From Rotaria sordida (lineage: Eukaryota; Rotifera; Eurotatoria; Philodinida; Philodinidae): a stretch of DNA of 64,000 nt. The notes beneath the pieces were generated by a model. The model saw only the letters and a program-made list of their open reading frames with translations, searched no databases and was not told where the DNA came from. The stretch spans positions 19,757 to 83,756 of the forward strand of contig CAJNOL010001048.1 of the NCBI GenBank assembly GCA_905250125.1, in the 5' to 3' direction. Numbering within the stretch: position 1 is the stretch's first letter; each line of letters starts with the position of its first letter. Positions 1-13,470 of the stretch are shown here, piece after piece. Made by a program: the position numbers and the translations under genes.

Positions 1-188
1 GATGGTGTAAAAATCAGTCCGGTACGAATTTTTCATCAAGTCGTATATAGATTCTCAAAATATTAGTTTGTTTATGCAACTCGACGAACGATGAGCTACT
101 CTGTATAATCATGTGAGTTTTCATTTTAATAGGGATGTTCGATTCCTTTCATCTCATTTATATGACAAGCAATAGTGAATACACCATA

Positions 189-1424
189 TTAATTCTTGTT
201 AGTAAAAATAGATAAACATGCATTTAGTTTTATGGATTTTGCATAGTACAAATCGGCTAGATTTGAATCTTCATTTTCTTTAAAATAATCTCCAATTTGT
301 TCGCATTCTGTTGAATGTTCAACTATCCATCCTAGTAGAAGTGTTTTTATATTTGTAGAAATATTTCGAATTGTTGGAAACTTTTTCAATAGTGTTCGAT
401 AATTGTTTTGTTCAATAAGTTTATTTCCATTTAAATGTAAAACATAGATATGTTCGATTGATTGTATTGATGATAATGCTTCGAAAGTATTTGTTTGTTT
501 ATCAATATTTGAAATTATTATAATTACACAATGACGTTGATTATTGTAATTTGTTGATTGAAAATTAAGAAAAAAATCTTCTAAATTGTTGAATAATAAG
601 GAATTTTTATCATTTATTTGATTGAATATTGTCTTTAATTTTAATCCTTGATCAAAAGATTCTGTTGAATCGTAAATAATAATATTTTGAATTAATTTAT
701 TTATTAAATCACACTGTAAATAATCAACATTTTCGATAGAATGAATTATATTTTCACATTTATTAATCATATTTATTAAATAATTTTGAAGTTGAATTTC
801 TTTATAAGACGAAATAGAATTTCCACGATGAATAAGTGTATTAGCCCAATGAAGATAAATTAGTGCTCGATGAGTATCATTGAGTAAATTTTCATTCAAT
901 AATTTTTCTCCAATCATCATATAATAGATAGCTATATCTCGTATTAATGCATACAAAAGATCAGCTTCATGATAATAAACTCGAAAATAATCTTCATAAT
1001 CATATAACCATTCTTGAATTACATCGCTAAAGGTAAATAAATAAAATCTTATTGATATTTCATTTTTTGTCTTTTCAAATTCTTTTGAATGTTGCTCATA
1101 AATACGAAGAAAAAAATCTTTTCGAATAGAATCAGGTAGAATTAAAAATATTTGTTTATTTGCATTAAAACATTTATTTACATATGTAAAACATTGTTCT
1201 TCATCAGTAAAGAATTGTAATTTACAACGATTTTGAAATTGATATTTGCATATTGAATCATTTTCATTCAAGTCAAATATAAAAGGATCTCGATTATTTA
1301 GATTTCTTGGATATGCATACATTGGATCAATATTAGTAGAAAAAGCTTGTTTGAGATGTATATATTCGCCCGGTACACCAATGTTAGAATCGAGCCAAAT
1401 AATGATGATTTCATGAGATGACAT
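189..1424 (-). CDS. Bdelloid-type 'WLD' hypothetical protein (411 aa, single exon)
   Basis: Uninterrupted 411-codon frame starting at ATG (plus-strand CAT at 1422-1424). No catalytic motif is visible. The N-terminus reads IIIIWLDSNIG followed by a K-QAFSTNIDP block. A middle block has YRVYYHEADLLYALIRDIA-like helices (about residues 145-170), and a second alpha/beta-like block begins near residue 297 (CVIIIISNID). From memory, this layout resembles the N-terminal module of large bdelloid families whose longer members carry TPR repeats or ADP-ribosyltransferase domains. Here nothing follows the module, so this is either a stand-alone member or a shortened copy. No signal peptide or membrane segment is seen. 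Function unknown; the frame is solid, the family link moderate. Confidence 0.75.
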   Translation of the reverse strand: MSSHEIIIIWLDSNIGVPGEYIHLKQAFSTNIDPMYAYPRNLNNRDPFIFDLNENDSICKYQFQNRCKLQFFTDEEQCFTYVNKCFNANKQIFLILPDSIRKDFFLRIYEQHSKEFEKTKNEISIRFYLFTFSDVIQEWLYDYEDYFRVYYHEADLLYALIRDIAIYYMMIGEKLLNENLLNDTHRALIYLHWANTLIHRGNSISSYKEIQLQNYLINMINKCENIIHSIENVDYLQCDLINKLIQNIIIYDSTESFDQGLKLKTIFNQINDKNSLLFNNLEDFFLNFQSTNYNNQRHCVIIIISNIDKQTNTFEALSSIQSIEHIYVLHLNGNKLIEQNNYRTLLKKFPTIRNISTNIKTLLLGWIVEHSTECEQIGDYFKENEDSNLADLYYAKSIKLNACLSIFTNKN

Positions 1425-1959
1425 GCCTGTGATTTATTTTTCCGAGTCACTCGAAAGTTTATTTCAATGATCTGAAAACGAAAAAAAAAATTATCCTTAC
1501 GTTGAAATAGTTTTTTTTATATTGACACCATAGAAGTGTTTAAATTGGAAGATTTTTGTAGAAGATTTCTATTAACACAAGGAAGAACGTACTCATGACG
1601 ATCGACAAAAATATTTTTGTAAAACGCCTATCTTTACGGTATATCTGCGCAATATTTCATGATGTATGTTTTTTGCGTTCTTTCCAACTTGGTTTTTTCT
1701 CTTTTTCCAATTTGTCAAGTACACAAAATTGGATGTAAGTGTGGATGTAGATGTAATTTTGCCTGAAGATAAAATCCATATCCACATTCTTCTACACTTC
1801 GCACCCATACCATTTCTTTCAAACGATGGAGCCCCTAAATCGCTAGCTACTTGAGATCTCAACTTATTGAATTTTTAACCGACTACATTTTAAGGCTCGC
1901 GTAGACATTAATTTTAATCAACGATCAATTTCTCATTGCAATGAATGTTACTATAACAG

Positions 1960-2575
1960 ACTTCGTAAATAATGATTTCGATGAAGAAGTTAAAGAACGG
2001 TTTTGATATTGTCATAATAGTATGTCGAGTTTTTCTCTTCAAAGAAATTTTATTTTTCTAATAGAAATATTTTTCAATTACTTAAATATATATACAAACA
2101 TATTTTTTAACTATTTTAAACCTCTTTTTTTTCAATATACCTCGTAGTATTGATAGTGATTGTACGATTCGAAATTATTCGAAATTGAAAATTGACAAAA
2201 TTTAAGCTAATAGTTATATTTATAATTCATCAAATCATTCTCGAAATGAAATTAAGAGAGATAGAATTATTGAAAATTCTATGCAAATGATGATTGACAA
2301 AGTAGATGATGATGATAATACAATTTATGATGAAAATACGATGAGAATTGGACAATTAGCACACGTTAGAAAAAAATACTTCGATCATTGTTACATTCGT
2401 CTTTTTTTTTGACGTATATATTTACATATTTATTTTATTACCTCAATAGACAGAATTATATTCTTCTATGTATGATATTGATTATTCGAATAGATTATTG
2501 AAACAAGCAGCATGTATGATATTAATGACGGATCTACTAGCACGATGCTTCGATAGTCGTCACTTATTTTGTGAG
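1960..2575 (+). pseudogene. Decayed coding remnant, unidentified
   Basis: Short plus-strand stretches read like protein but are broken by stops. At about 2240-2395 there is an acidic run (IDKVDDDDNTIYDENTMRIG) followed by QLAHVRKKYFDHC. At about 2470-2570 there is a stretch SMYDIDYSNRLLKQAAC. At 1960-2010 there is DFVNNDFDEEVKERF ending at a stop. Codon choice resembles the intact neighbours (AT-ending codons). No family was recognised, and it could be a chance run. Confidence 0.3.
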
Positions 2576-4326
2576 CAGAAGTAATCAAGAGGTCGTTTAG
2601 AGAGTCTCATGAATAAATGTTTGCACAAGAAGAGAAAAATTTTGGAATCGAGAATATCGTCAAGGGATGTCAACAACGGCTGTTAAAGTACGATTTCAAT
2701 ATTTAGTAAGCCTCTCTGATGAATAACAGCCATTAATCATTACTTCCATTCATTGATGATTATTTCAAAACTAAGCAAAAGTTTGAAGCATTCATAATAA
2801 AATAGCGCTATAACTTCAATTTGAATAAAGACAGTCGAAGCATCTGGTCTTTCCACTAAATATTGTACGAAAGATTCTAAACATATACTGATGAAATGTG
2901 AATATTTTTATTTTTAAGACTCTTGTTTAATGTCAATGCATTCTGTCCTTTTAGACTAAAATGTATTGTCAAACTTTAAATATAAAGTTGACTCTATTAT
3001 TAATAAAATTTTTTGAATCAAACCATGATCTGAATCTTTGGAAGCCGAAAATATGCAGTATATCAATTTATTTATACAATCAAGGATATTCATGACAATA
3101 CAACAGATTTAGTAATTTTTCAATTAATAGAGTAATTTCCTTAGTCAATCCTTTACTCTTCACTTTGTTTGCAGAGAATTTCCTAAGCTATTAATTGTTA
3201 TAAAAAAAATATTTTTTATTATTGTTCTGTCTCCGAGATATACAGTTTACAAAAGAGATAACTATGAAATTATTTTGAAAAAAGGATCTCTTGTTTATAA
3301 TTGTTTTTTTTTCAATCCACGAGAAATATATATCTTAATGATGTGCTGTGTGATAAATATTGATGAACGTTGCTCCTATTGAATCAACTACCTTCCAAAA
3401 ATTAATTAAATACCTATTCGATCTGATATACTATTGGCCTACCGAAGAGGCCAATGTTCTATTTCAATAGGTGATCCTAACTTAAATCATTTAATGATAT
3501 TTTCTAATTAATAGAATACGTATTAAAATCTATATTTGATATGATGACAGATTCTACTAATAAACAAATTCATTCATATAGATAGATGAACAGAGAATTT
3601 AATTGATTATTTAACATAATAATAAAAACGAAGAATTATGAGAAAATGAAAAAGAAAGACTTAAGAATGATCATTTAATAAAATGACATTTTGATATTAG
3701 TGAAATGAATTTTTATGATTAACTTTTATTTATCACTTAACATCATTTATTTTTGATCAAATTTTACAGATTTATACGAGACAACACTAAAGCTTCTGTA
3801 AGATATGAAAGTCTTTGAAACAGTTGATAATGCACAGCTCAACATCGCATTCGGTACACTGGTAGCATGTAGTGCTCCGTTCCTTCACATGTCGCTCAGT
3901 ATTGCTGTAAACATAACATCTTCAAAGAATCTGGCTACTTTCGTTTGAAGGAATTAGAGACGGAAAATGCTCTGGCTGTCAATTGCAATGGATGAGTAAT
4001 CGATGGTCTGCTAACATGTGATCTCTTGGAGCCACGCGTTGCAATGAGTCCTTGACTAAGAAGAAAGAGAACAAAAGATAACTATATGTAAAACAAACCG
4101 ACTATTCCTTATATACAATCCTTCTTTTAAGACAGACACGACTCTAGAATATACTAATATGAAATGATAGTATCACAAATTTCAGCTTCAAGATGCTTAT
4201 TTCTATACAAATGAATCTAAAAAATATCCACTGCGATTGATTGCATTAATTTTAGACACTGATTTAAGTTCATGACGCATATATGCGTTGGCAATAGTCA
4301 AAGGGTTAATATCATCGTCCTACTAA

Positions 4327-4699
4327 CGAGGGAATGTCCCCAGCTATCAGAAGCCATTTGACTCCATATTTGTTTTGGCTACAAGTAGGTCTCTATAAAA
4401 CTATGAAAAATCTAAAAGACTTCGTCCCAATGACCTTCCTGGACTGAAATTTGAAATGCTTTGTATATCAAGAAAAATCAATTTTTTGATATATGTTAAG
4501 AATTTCAAGTCTCTAACCGTCAGTATAACGAAGAAAAAAATAAAAAATTAATTTTTCGTGATATACAAGGCATTTCAAATTTCGATCCGGAAACACCATG
4601 AGGACAAACTCTTTTAGAATTTTCTAAGCTTCGTAGAGACTTAGTCGTAGCCAAATTACGGAGCCAAACAGCGTCCGACAATTGAGAGCGTTCCCTCAT
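4327..4699. mobile_element. Foldback/MITE element, GAGGGAAC family, copy 1
   Basis: The two halves are imperfect reverse complements along nearly their whole length. The left arm begins CGAGGGAATGTCCCC and runs to about 4500. The right arm, read in reverse complement from 4699, begins TGAGGGAACGCTCTC. The arms share long matched blocks such as TTTGGCTACRA, a GTCTCTA block and GAAATTTGAAATGC. A short AT-rich loop lies near 4510-4540. There is no ORF. A second family member with the same termini lies at 30787-31411. A clear target-site duplication could not be fixed by eye. Confidence 0.8.
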
Positions 4700-4902
4700 A
4701 CGTATTTGATTTTGTTTTTGAAAGTATTGTGAGACGTATATAATTGATTTAAGGGGAGCCTCCTCAGAAACGAACTTTGTTGTTTTTCATCTGATTTCAA
4801 CCAAAATTTTAGTAAATGTTAATCTTAACTAGAATAGCTTATGCTTAAAATATCTCTCCCAAATCTCAAAGAAATGCACAAGTTCTAGTCAATTCATTAC
4901 CC

Positions 4903-5235
4903 TTTACGCGGGCAAGGATTTCATAATAAGGATACGAGCTAACAAGTCCGAGTGGTTTTCAAGTTGTAGAATGCCCTTAAAGCTAGGTCGTAATAGAGCC
5001 TGATTTTTGAATTTCTCTTTGTTTGATTTTTAAAAAAGCTTTTTCTCAAAATTCACGAATTCGTGTCCACAAAAATTGCTAACAAAAATGAAATATCTAA
5101 ACTTTTTATTCCAGCGAAAGAGAAATTCAAAAATCGGACTCTATTATGACCTAGCCCTAACTGTCCTCTATTCAACAAAAATAATTATACCTTATCTATT
5201 GAGTCGTTATTGAAAAATCCTTGCCCACGTAAACG
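4903..5235. mobile_element. Second foldback element
   Basis: An inverted pair. TTTACGCGGGCAAGGATTT near 4903 mirrors AAATCCTTGCCCACGTAAA near 5215-5235. Further in, GCTAGGTCGTAATAGAGCC at 4982-5000 mirrors the complement at 5132-5155. The centre (about 5020-5110) is an AT-rich loop. No coding capacity. Its termini differ from the GAGGGAAC family. Partial pairing may continue outward to about 4755 and 5640, suggesting nesting inside an older, larger element. Confidence 0.7.
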
Positions 5236-5869
5236 GTATGCTCGAAAAAATTGATTTTGAGAAAAAGGTAAAACAAGTATTAGAAATCGATTTCTCCGAA
5301 AATCACCTGATTTATATATATCAATGTTCAAGACAGGCTATAAATTTGTGATCTTAATATTAAGTATCCATAGTCTCTTAATGATTACTATAGAAAAAAA
5401 CTTTACGAAATACTGATGCAAAGAGAAAGCAGCCTAGAAATTCGAAAAAGCTTAAAAAAACCGTGAAAATTTCTCGTAAAATATGACAGTAGGAGCCAAG
5501 TTTTAGACGATAAGTTCGTCAAAATCAATTCATTTTTTGATAAACCATAGATATTCTGAAAGAGAAGACTTCGGTGCATCTTCTCATGATAAAACTTCAA
5601 TCTCGACTCGTCTCCGAAAAATTGGATTTTCTGAGGGGATCTCTCGTAAAGAATGTAATAACTTAGTCATTCATTGATTTGTCGCTCCTTGTCATGTTTT
5701 TTTTTCTTTCGTTTTTTCCCTGTATTATCAGAGAAAATTTCATTGGTTTAATATGACGACTAAAGAAAAAAGCAAATGTATATTTACAGGGTAATATTCT
5801 GCGTGGGTTGTTAATCAGGTACGTATTTACATATTTATAACAATTGACATATCATCATTATTGATCAAT

Positions 5870-7198
5870 ATGTCGTCATTAATTTCAAATTCGCTCTCAA
5901 AAATCATAGTAACAGGAAATTTATTTAACAACAATAAACCACAAAATAAAAAGCCTCTTACACTAATTGAATTACTCAATGAATCTCAACCATATCAAGA
6001 ATTCAGTCGTCTTCAAGATGTTGAATTATCAGAATTAAATTATAAAAATGACTTACTTTCAAGAATACAAGGTTCTCTTGTTGGTCTTGCTATTGGTGAT
6101 GCTCTCGGAGCACCGGTTGAATTTCGTCCACATTCCTTTTTGTTACATAATCCTGTATCAGATATGCAAGATGGTGGTACATGGGGTTTACAAGCTGGTC
6201 AATGGACTGATGATGCATCAATGGCACTTTGTCTAGCTGCTAGTCTTATTAGTAAAGGAAGTTTTGATGGTTATGATCAATTATTACGATATAAAGGGTG
6301 GCATAGAAAAGGATATATGTCTTCGACAGGTACATGTTTTGATATTGGAGCTGCAACACGTCAAGCTATAAATGAATTTGAAAATCGTCAACGTCAAAGT
6401 GCTCAAATATTACAAAAAAAATTAGGTATAATTATACCAGACGATTCTTTGGACAAACAAATTGGAGAAAAACTTTCTCAAGTTAATTTTAATGTAGAAT
6501 GTGGTACAAAAAATGCTGCTGGTAATGGACCACTTATGCGTTTAGCACCAATACCTTTATTTTATTATCGATCAGAATCGGATGCTATTCAAAATGCTGC
6601 TAATAGTGTAAAACTTACACATGGTGATAAAAAAGCAATTGATACTTGTCAATTTTATTCTGCACTTATTTGGAATGCTATAAATGGTAAAACTAAAGAT
6701 GAACTTTTATCTTCGAAATTCTATCGTCAACATTTTAAGAAAGATTTTGATCAAGATCTTATGACAATTATTAATGGTTCATATAAAAATAAAAAAAATG
6801 GATATAAAGATGGTATTCGTGGTACAGGTTTTATATTAAATTCACTTGAAGCTGCTTTATGGGCATTTTATAATGATGAAGATTCTTTTGAAAAAGGTGT
6901 TCTTTTAGCTGTAAATTTAGGTGATGATACTGATACAACAGGTGCTATCTACGGACAATTGGCTGGTGCATATTATGGTATTGAAGGAATTCCAAAACAT
7001 TGGCGTGATAAATTATTTCAAAAAGATTTTATTATTACATTAGCTAATGGATTGTATCTTAAAGGCAATGCTAACTATCGACATAAAAGAAAATCAACTG
7101 TTATAGAAGATATGGAAGAAGATACTTCTCCGAATAAAATAAGAAATATATCAACAGTCAATAAAAAAACACCTCATATTATTACTGAATATAAATAA
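5870..7198 (+). CDS. ADP-ribosylglycohydrolase (DraG/ARH-type)
   Basis: Predicted to cleave ADP-ribose from modified proteins or small molecules using a binuclear Mg2+ centre. I chose ATG at 5870; the frame continues three codons upstream only to a TTG. Family hallmarks: GSLVGLAIGDALGAPVEFRP near residue 65, the metal-binding GQWTDDASMALCLA near residue 112, GNGPLMRLAPI in the middle, THGD near residue 250, and the C-terminal metal site NLGDDTDTTGAIYGQLAGA near residue 350. Length is 442 residues, single exon, unlike its intron-rich neighbours. That and the bacterial-like motif spacing make horizontal acquisition possible but unproven. A basic Lys/Arg-rich tail (last 45 residues) extends beyond the catalytic fold. 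The gene is convergent with the GDP-mannose dehydratase gene, 250 bp away. Confidence 0.93.
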   Translation: MSSLISNSLSKIIVTGNLFNNNKPQNKKPLTLIELLNESQPYQEFSRLQDVELSELNYKNDLLSRIQGSLVGLAIGDALGAPVEFRPHSFLLHNPVSDMQDGGTWGLQAGQWTDDASMALCLAASLISKGSFDGYDQLLRYKGWHRKGYMSSTGTCFDIGAATRQAINEFENRQRQSAQILQKKLGIIIPDDSLDKQIGEKLSQVNFNVECGTKNAAGNGPLMRLAPIPLFYYRSESDAIQNAANSVKLTHGDKKAIDTCQFYSALIWNAINGKTKDELLSSKFYRQHFKKDFDQDLMTIINGSYKNKKNGYKDGIRGTGFILNSLEAALWAFYNDEDSFEKGVLLAVNLGDDTDTTGAIYGQLAGAYYGIEGIPKHWRDKLFQKDFIITLANGLYLKGNANYRHKRKSTVIEDMEEDTSPNKIRNISTVNKKTPHIITEYK

Positions 7199-7449
7199 TA
7201 AACTATGTTTTGTTGTGTGTATTTATCATGAAAATATTTGTATTAATTCAAAATGATATAAAATGTTAGTGTGCGTTTCTTTTTTTTTTGTATTATATAA
7301 TTAACAAAACGAACAAAATCAAATCGAATGAGATTTATAAAACAGATAAATTTATCGAATAAAAAAAAACGAACGTTAGTTTTGGAAGTGATTATGAATG
7401 ATAAGGTGTTTTGTTTTTTTGTTTTGTTAAACATGAATAAAATAAAAAT

Positions 7450-9119
<1,670 letters not shown>

Positions 9120-9677
9120 ATCTATAATAAACGATTAAAATTATCAAGGAATTGAAAGAAAAAATAAACAGTACGGTTTATATTGTACAATAGAGAGAAT
9201 ACATACCTCGACAGTCAATAACTATTTCTTTTGATACAATGAATGTATCTTAAATGTCACAATAATGGTTCTACTGCTGGCTTATAATCTAATATCTTCT
9301 AATTTACAGCCATATGTCATTTGTCAACCAAGAAAAAAATATCCAAATAAATAAATAAATAGGCGATTCATTGAATAAAAATTTTCTTTCTTTAGAATGA
9401 ATCATATGTTGATATTAGTTATCATATATAAAAGCGCTGCAAATATATAGTTGAGAGTAAGGTTTTTATACTTTGTTCTGATTGGCAATAAAATTGTCTA
9501 ATCCAATAGATGTACACCTTTTTCGGGAAAGAAGAACGAATATAACTTCGAATAGGGTAGACGTAAACGTGTATATGTTTCATGCATGTTTTGTTTTTTT
9601 TTTACATTCTTTTGTCTATAGTCTTTCCCAGGATATCTTAATTGAAAATATTGAAGAAATTTTATAATTTTAGAAAA
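9120..9677. promoter_or_regulatory. Shared upstream region of GMDS and PH-FYVE genes
   Basis: 558 bp between two divergent start codons, so it presumably contains both promoters and 5' leaders. AT-rich, with poly-T tracts near 9591-9602. No TATA box or other element could be assigned with confidence. A 61-codon plus-strand frame at 9482-9667 lacks any recognisable feature and is regarded as chance. Confidence 0.4.
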
Positions 9678-12600
9678 ATGACTTCTGCTAATTCAAATGG
9701 TATGGGTCGATCATCATCGATAAAAGAAGATGGTCTAGCTCAACTTAGTATGTTAAAATAATTATTGATAAAATAAAATAAAAATAATTTTTTTTTTTAA
9801 TTTAAGGCCGATCATCAGAAAATGCTAAGAGAATTAAAAATGTACAAGATAAATTTGTTAATAGTCAAGTTCGAATTTTATTTTATTTTTTTTATTGAAA
9901 TTTTATTCTTAAAAAAATTTATCTTTAGAATTTACAAAAAGAAGGTCGAGCATTAGTTGGTGAAGGTATTTTAATGAAAGTATGTCGAAAAAAACCTAAA
10001 CAACGAGCTTTCTTTTTATTCAATGATATACTTGTCTATGGACAAGTTGTTATCAGTGGACGGAAGGTAAGAAGAAGAATAAGATTTATTAGATAAAATA
10101 CATACATTTTTTTTTTTTGGAAATATTATATTATTTAGTATTCACAACAAAAAATAATTCCACTTAATGAAATACAAATTAGTGCACCAATGGATTCTGC
10201 TGGTAAATAAATAATATATTTAATTCTAATATTTTTGATTTTTATTTAAAAAAGAAAATCCATATGCATGGTTAATTAAAAGTCCGAAAAAATCTTTTAT
10301 TGTTCGAGCTAATTCAGATCGTGAACGACAAGAATGGCTTGCACATCTTGAACGTTGTATTCGTTATGCATCTGGTATAGAAAATTTTTCTTTTTTTTTT
10401 TTTTTTTATTTCTTAAATAATTATTTCTATTTTTGATTTATTAAGGTGGAAATAATACACCTAATAGTGCTGTTGCTGCACATTGGGTACCAGATGATAA
10501 AGCTGATACATGTATGCATTGTCATACATCGAAATTTTCTGCTTATAATCGTAGACATGTAAGTTATGAAAAAAATTTTTTCAAGTCTAGGATCTATTTT
10601 TCATTTAGATGATTGAGTTCTATGTATCGTTTAATCATAGTTTCGTGATTAAAATTAAACTGATGAGGAAAGATCGTTTAGTGTAAACCTCTATTTTCCA
10701 TTAGTTTTATGTCAGTTTGTAGAATTCGATGAGCTAATCATGATAGCTTAATGGATTCCTTCTTTGTGCAATATCTTTGACGAGTTAGATTGATCTTAAC
10801 TTTAGAAAAACTACTACGAAATTTTAATTTTTATCTGAGTTTAGTTCTTAACATTGAAAGCTTTAATAGCAAATGTATCTTCATTGATTGAATACATCTA
10901 TAAAATGAACATGAATAGAAGTCCGAACTACATCTATACTTTAATACAATTTAATTAAAGCCTTGATTTAATATATATATATTCTAAATAGATAAATTTT
11001 GAACAAAATATAGTTAAATACCGTACATTGACAGTATTAATTGTATTGAAATATTTCAAAGCATAGATGTAATTAGAACTTCTAACAAGTGCGCCTAAAT
11101 AAATATCTCTGTAGGTATCTTTCCAATATTTCGATCAATGTGTGTTGCGAAATCTTAATCGTTTTTCTAAAAATATTTTACGATACAGTTCTTTATAAGA
11201 ATATATCACAAATTTTAGTACAATATGTTAAGCAGAAAAATCAGATAAATAAAACCGTTCAACTTTCAAAAGTTGTTTTCTTAAACATTTCATCAGTTTT
11301 TCTATAACTTTATACAAATAGAATAACACGATAGAGTATGTTTAGGAATATAAAGTTTGGCCGAAAATGTATAAAACTTTCCTTTTTTTTGTTTTATAAA
11401 ATATATCCAAACAAAGAGCTCTATTCAATTTCAAACATTTTAGTCTGATGCATCATTCATTTATCTTAGAATTGAAATAAATCAGAGTTATATTGACTCA
11501 TTTTTTTCATTATTCAAATTATGCAAATTTTTCTGATATTGATACAAAAATTTTATTAGTATGACTAAAAGATAGAGCTTTTCAAGTGCTATCGATTGTT
11601 TTTTGTTAATACACATTTCCAACAAATAGATCCGAACAAACTAGTATTCCATATGATTCAAACCTGTCAAAAGCCGCTAGTAAACCATTCGGTATAATGG
11701 ATACTATACCGACAGTAATGCAAAGAAATCTGGCAAAATTTGTAATACGTTCTTGTGGAGAATTTTATTGCGAATCTTTTTAAAAAGACAAAAATGGATT
11801 AAAACATGGCAATAAACTTTGACCGAGACATTTATTCTGATGCACCCGTTATTTATGCTCATTGTGTACAGTCAATGAAGGTATATCCGCTTTTAAAGTT
11901 ATCAATGCTGAGAACTAAACTAACATAAAAATTAAAAGCATTTTATGCTATCATAATCAGCTCATCGTACTCTACAAATTGGTATAAAGCTGATTGAAAA
12001 CGTAGATTCTCAATTAGAGATTTTCGCTCAGAAGATTTATTAAGTTAATCGTTACTAAAACTACCAATATATCATATGAAAAAAAAAACTTTCGTTGATT
12101 CATATTCATTTGATATAAAAATTTTCGAATTCATGTCTACTTATCAAATAGAAATTCTATGACAAAAGCATGTGTTTGAAAAAACATATTTTTATAATCA
12201 CGTATAGAAATTTACTTGGACTTAGAAAATATTCTGAATATCTGCAGAAGGAGTGGTCCGAGACTGCCAAGATTAGGGGGCGTCGATGATTCAGAAAGCC
12301 GATTAGAATATTTTTGTTAAAGTTGACTAAATTTTTGAGAATTGATGAGCAAAAAAAACAATAAAACACTGAAGAAAAACAAAAGTTTTTCAAGATAAGG
12401 AAAGAGGGCACCGAGTGCATGTAGACGAATATTTGGCTGAAAATGAAAATTTATATCCGACAAAATGAAATTGTTCGATACACAAATTAACTATTTTTTT
12501 CTGAAGTTGAGTTCTATACAATGATAAAAAATATATTTTTAATTTGCACGTTTAACTTCAGAGAAAACAAAAATAATATCTTTTTCTATAGTGCCGTCCG

Positions 12601-13470
12601 ACGGGCTAGTCCAATAAAATGAGCAATCCAATCTCCAAATTTTGCCAAAATATTCTTCTATCTATTATCTCTAATCCGTATTAGTGCAAAGATTCCTGGA
12701 CTATACAGTAGATTTTCAAAAATTCTAGATTTTTCAATTTTTCTGGTTTTAACAATTTTAAAGAAAAATTTCTTCGAAGAAATGAGAACAAGGATAGTTT
12801 CTCATGGATTTTTGCGTCGAAAAACGTTTTTTCTCTTAAAAATACTTTTCTATGTCATATCCAATCATGTCTGAGCAAAGCAATTTGTTTACGAGCAAGA
12901 AAGTCACGTGTTCGTCAGCCATGTGAAAAATCTACGCTATGTGATATTGTTGTTTTATAGTCATAGTAAGTTGTATTTACCATGGAAAATATGAACATTG
13001 TAAAGAACATTACTATTATTAAAAGTAAAAATAAACATCATTGAAGATGTTAGTTATCAATGTAAGAAACTTAAAGTTTGCTATATCTTTTTTTTTCGAA
13101 TAGCATTGTCGAAATTGTGGTATTATTGTTTGTGATACATGTTCAAAAAAACGTTTTTTACTTCCACATTTGGATGCAAAACCAGTTCGTGTATGTGATT
13201 CATGTTATTTAAAATTAAATAATCATGATATGGATGGTAAAAGAATAAAATTTTGTTTGTTTTTTTTTTGTTAATCTATTCTATGATTTTTCTTTCAAAG
13301 ATTCTCGTCCAAATCAACGTGATCGAACAGCTGATAGTAGTGATAGTGATGGTGATGAAGGTACTTCACAATATTCTCCTGTTCCTGTATGTATATTAAT
13401 TAATAATTTATTAAAAATTTATTTATTTATTTTAAAGGCTACTTTTTATCAAAATGTTGAAAATATTTAA
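9678..13470 (+). CDS. PLEKHF: PH and FYVE domain protein (phafin/PLEKHF-like)
   Basis: About 270 residues in nine exons. A PH domain (about residues 52-150; [20 protein letters not shown], ending [15 protein letters not shown]) is followed by a FYVE zinc finger (about 170-230). Zinc ligands are visible: CMHC, the RRHHCRNCG signature, CDTC and CDSC. Phafins bind PI3P on endosomes and act in endosome fusion and autophagy. ATG at 9678 is followed by a donor at 9753. The FYVE signature is split between exon 6, ending NRRH at about 10560, and exon 7, beginning HCRNCG at about 13105. The intervening intron is 2.5 kb, whereas all others are under 100 nt; it contains a large foldback element. The acidic C-tail (SSDSDGDEG) is typical of endosomal adaptors. 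The reading frame is intact across all junctions. Confidence 0.92.
10610..12065. mobile_element. Long imperfect foldback in PLEKHF intron 6
   Basis: Outer segments are reverse complements. TCAGTTTGTAGAATTCGATG at about 10710-10730 mirrors the complement at about 11965-11985 within a 50-bp match. TTAGTTCTTAACATTGAAAG (10841-10860) mirrors the complement of about 11895-11915. Arms are about 400 bp or more, diverged, with a long AT-rich centre. No ORF of note. It accounts for much of this gene's single oversized intron. The remaining intron sequence (12066-13100) showed nothing I could name. Confidence 0.65.

Larger units (their letters stand above)
1425..5869. other. Gene-poor interval with decayed coding traces and foldback elements
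   Basis: About 4.4 kb without an intact gene. It holds a degraded coding stretch (about 1960-2575), a less AT-rich island with hAT-transposase flavour around 3800-4060 (too broken to assign), and two foldback elements (4327-4699 and 4903-5235). The remainder is AT-rich with no structure I could identify. The last 200 bases presumably include the promoter of the ADP-ribosylglycohydrolase gene. Confidence 0.6.

Noticed and set aside
3800-4060. hAT transposase fragment
   Set aside because: Only faint similarity (ACSAPF-like) broken by several frame changes; not enough to annotate.
5861-5869. Upstream TTG as start of the ADP-ribosylglycohydrolase
   Set aside because: Eukaryotic context; the ATG at 5870 is preferred.
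10660-10680. CTGATGAGGAAAG as a hammerhead core
   Set aside because: Core words are adjacent with no stem II between them.
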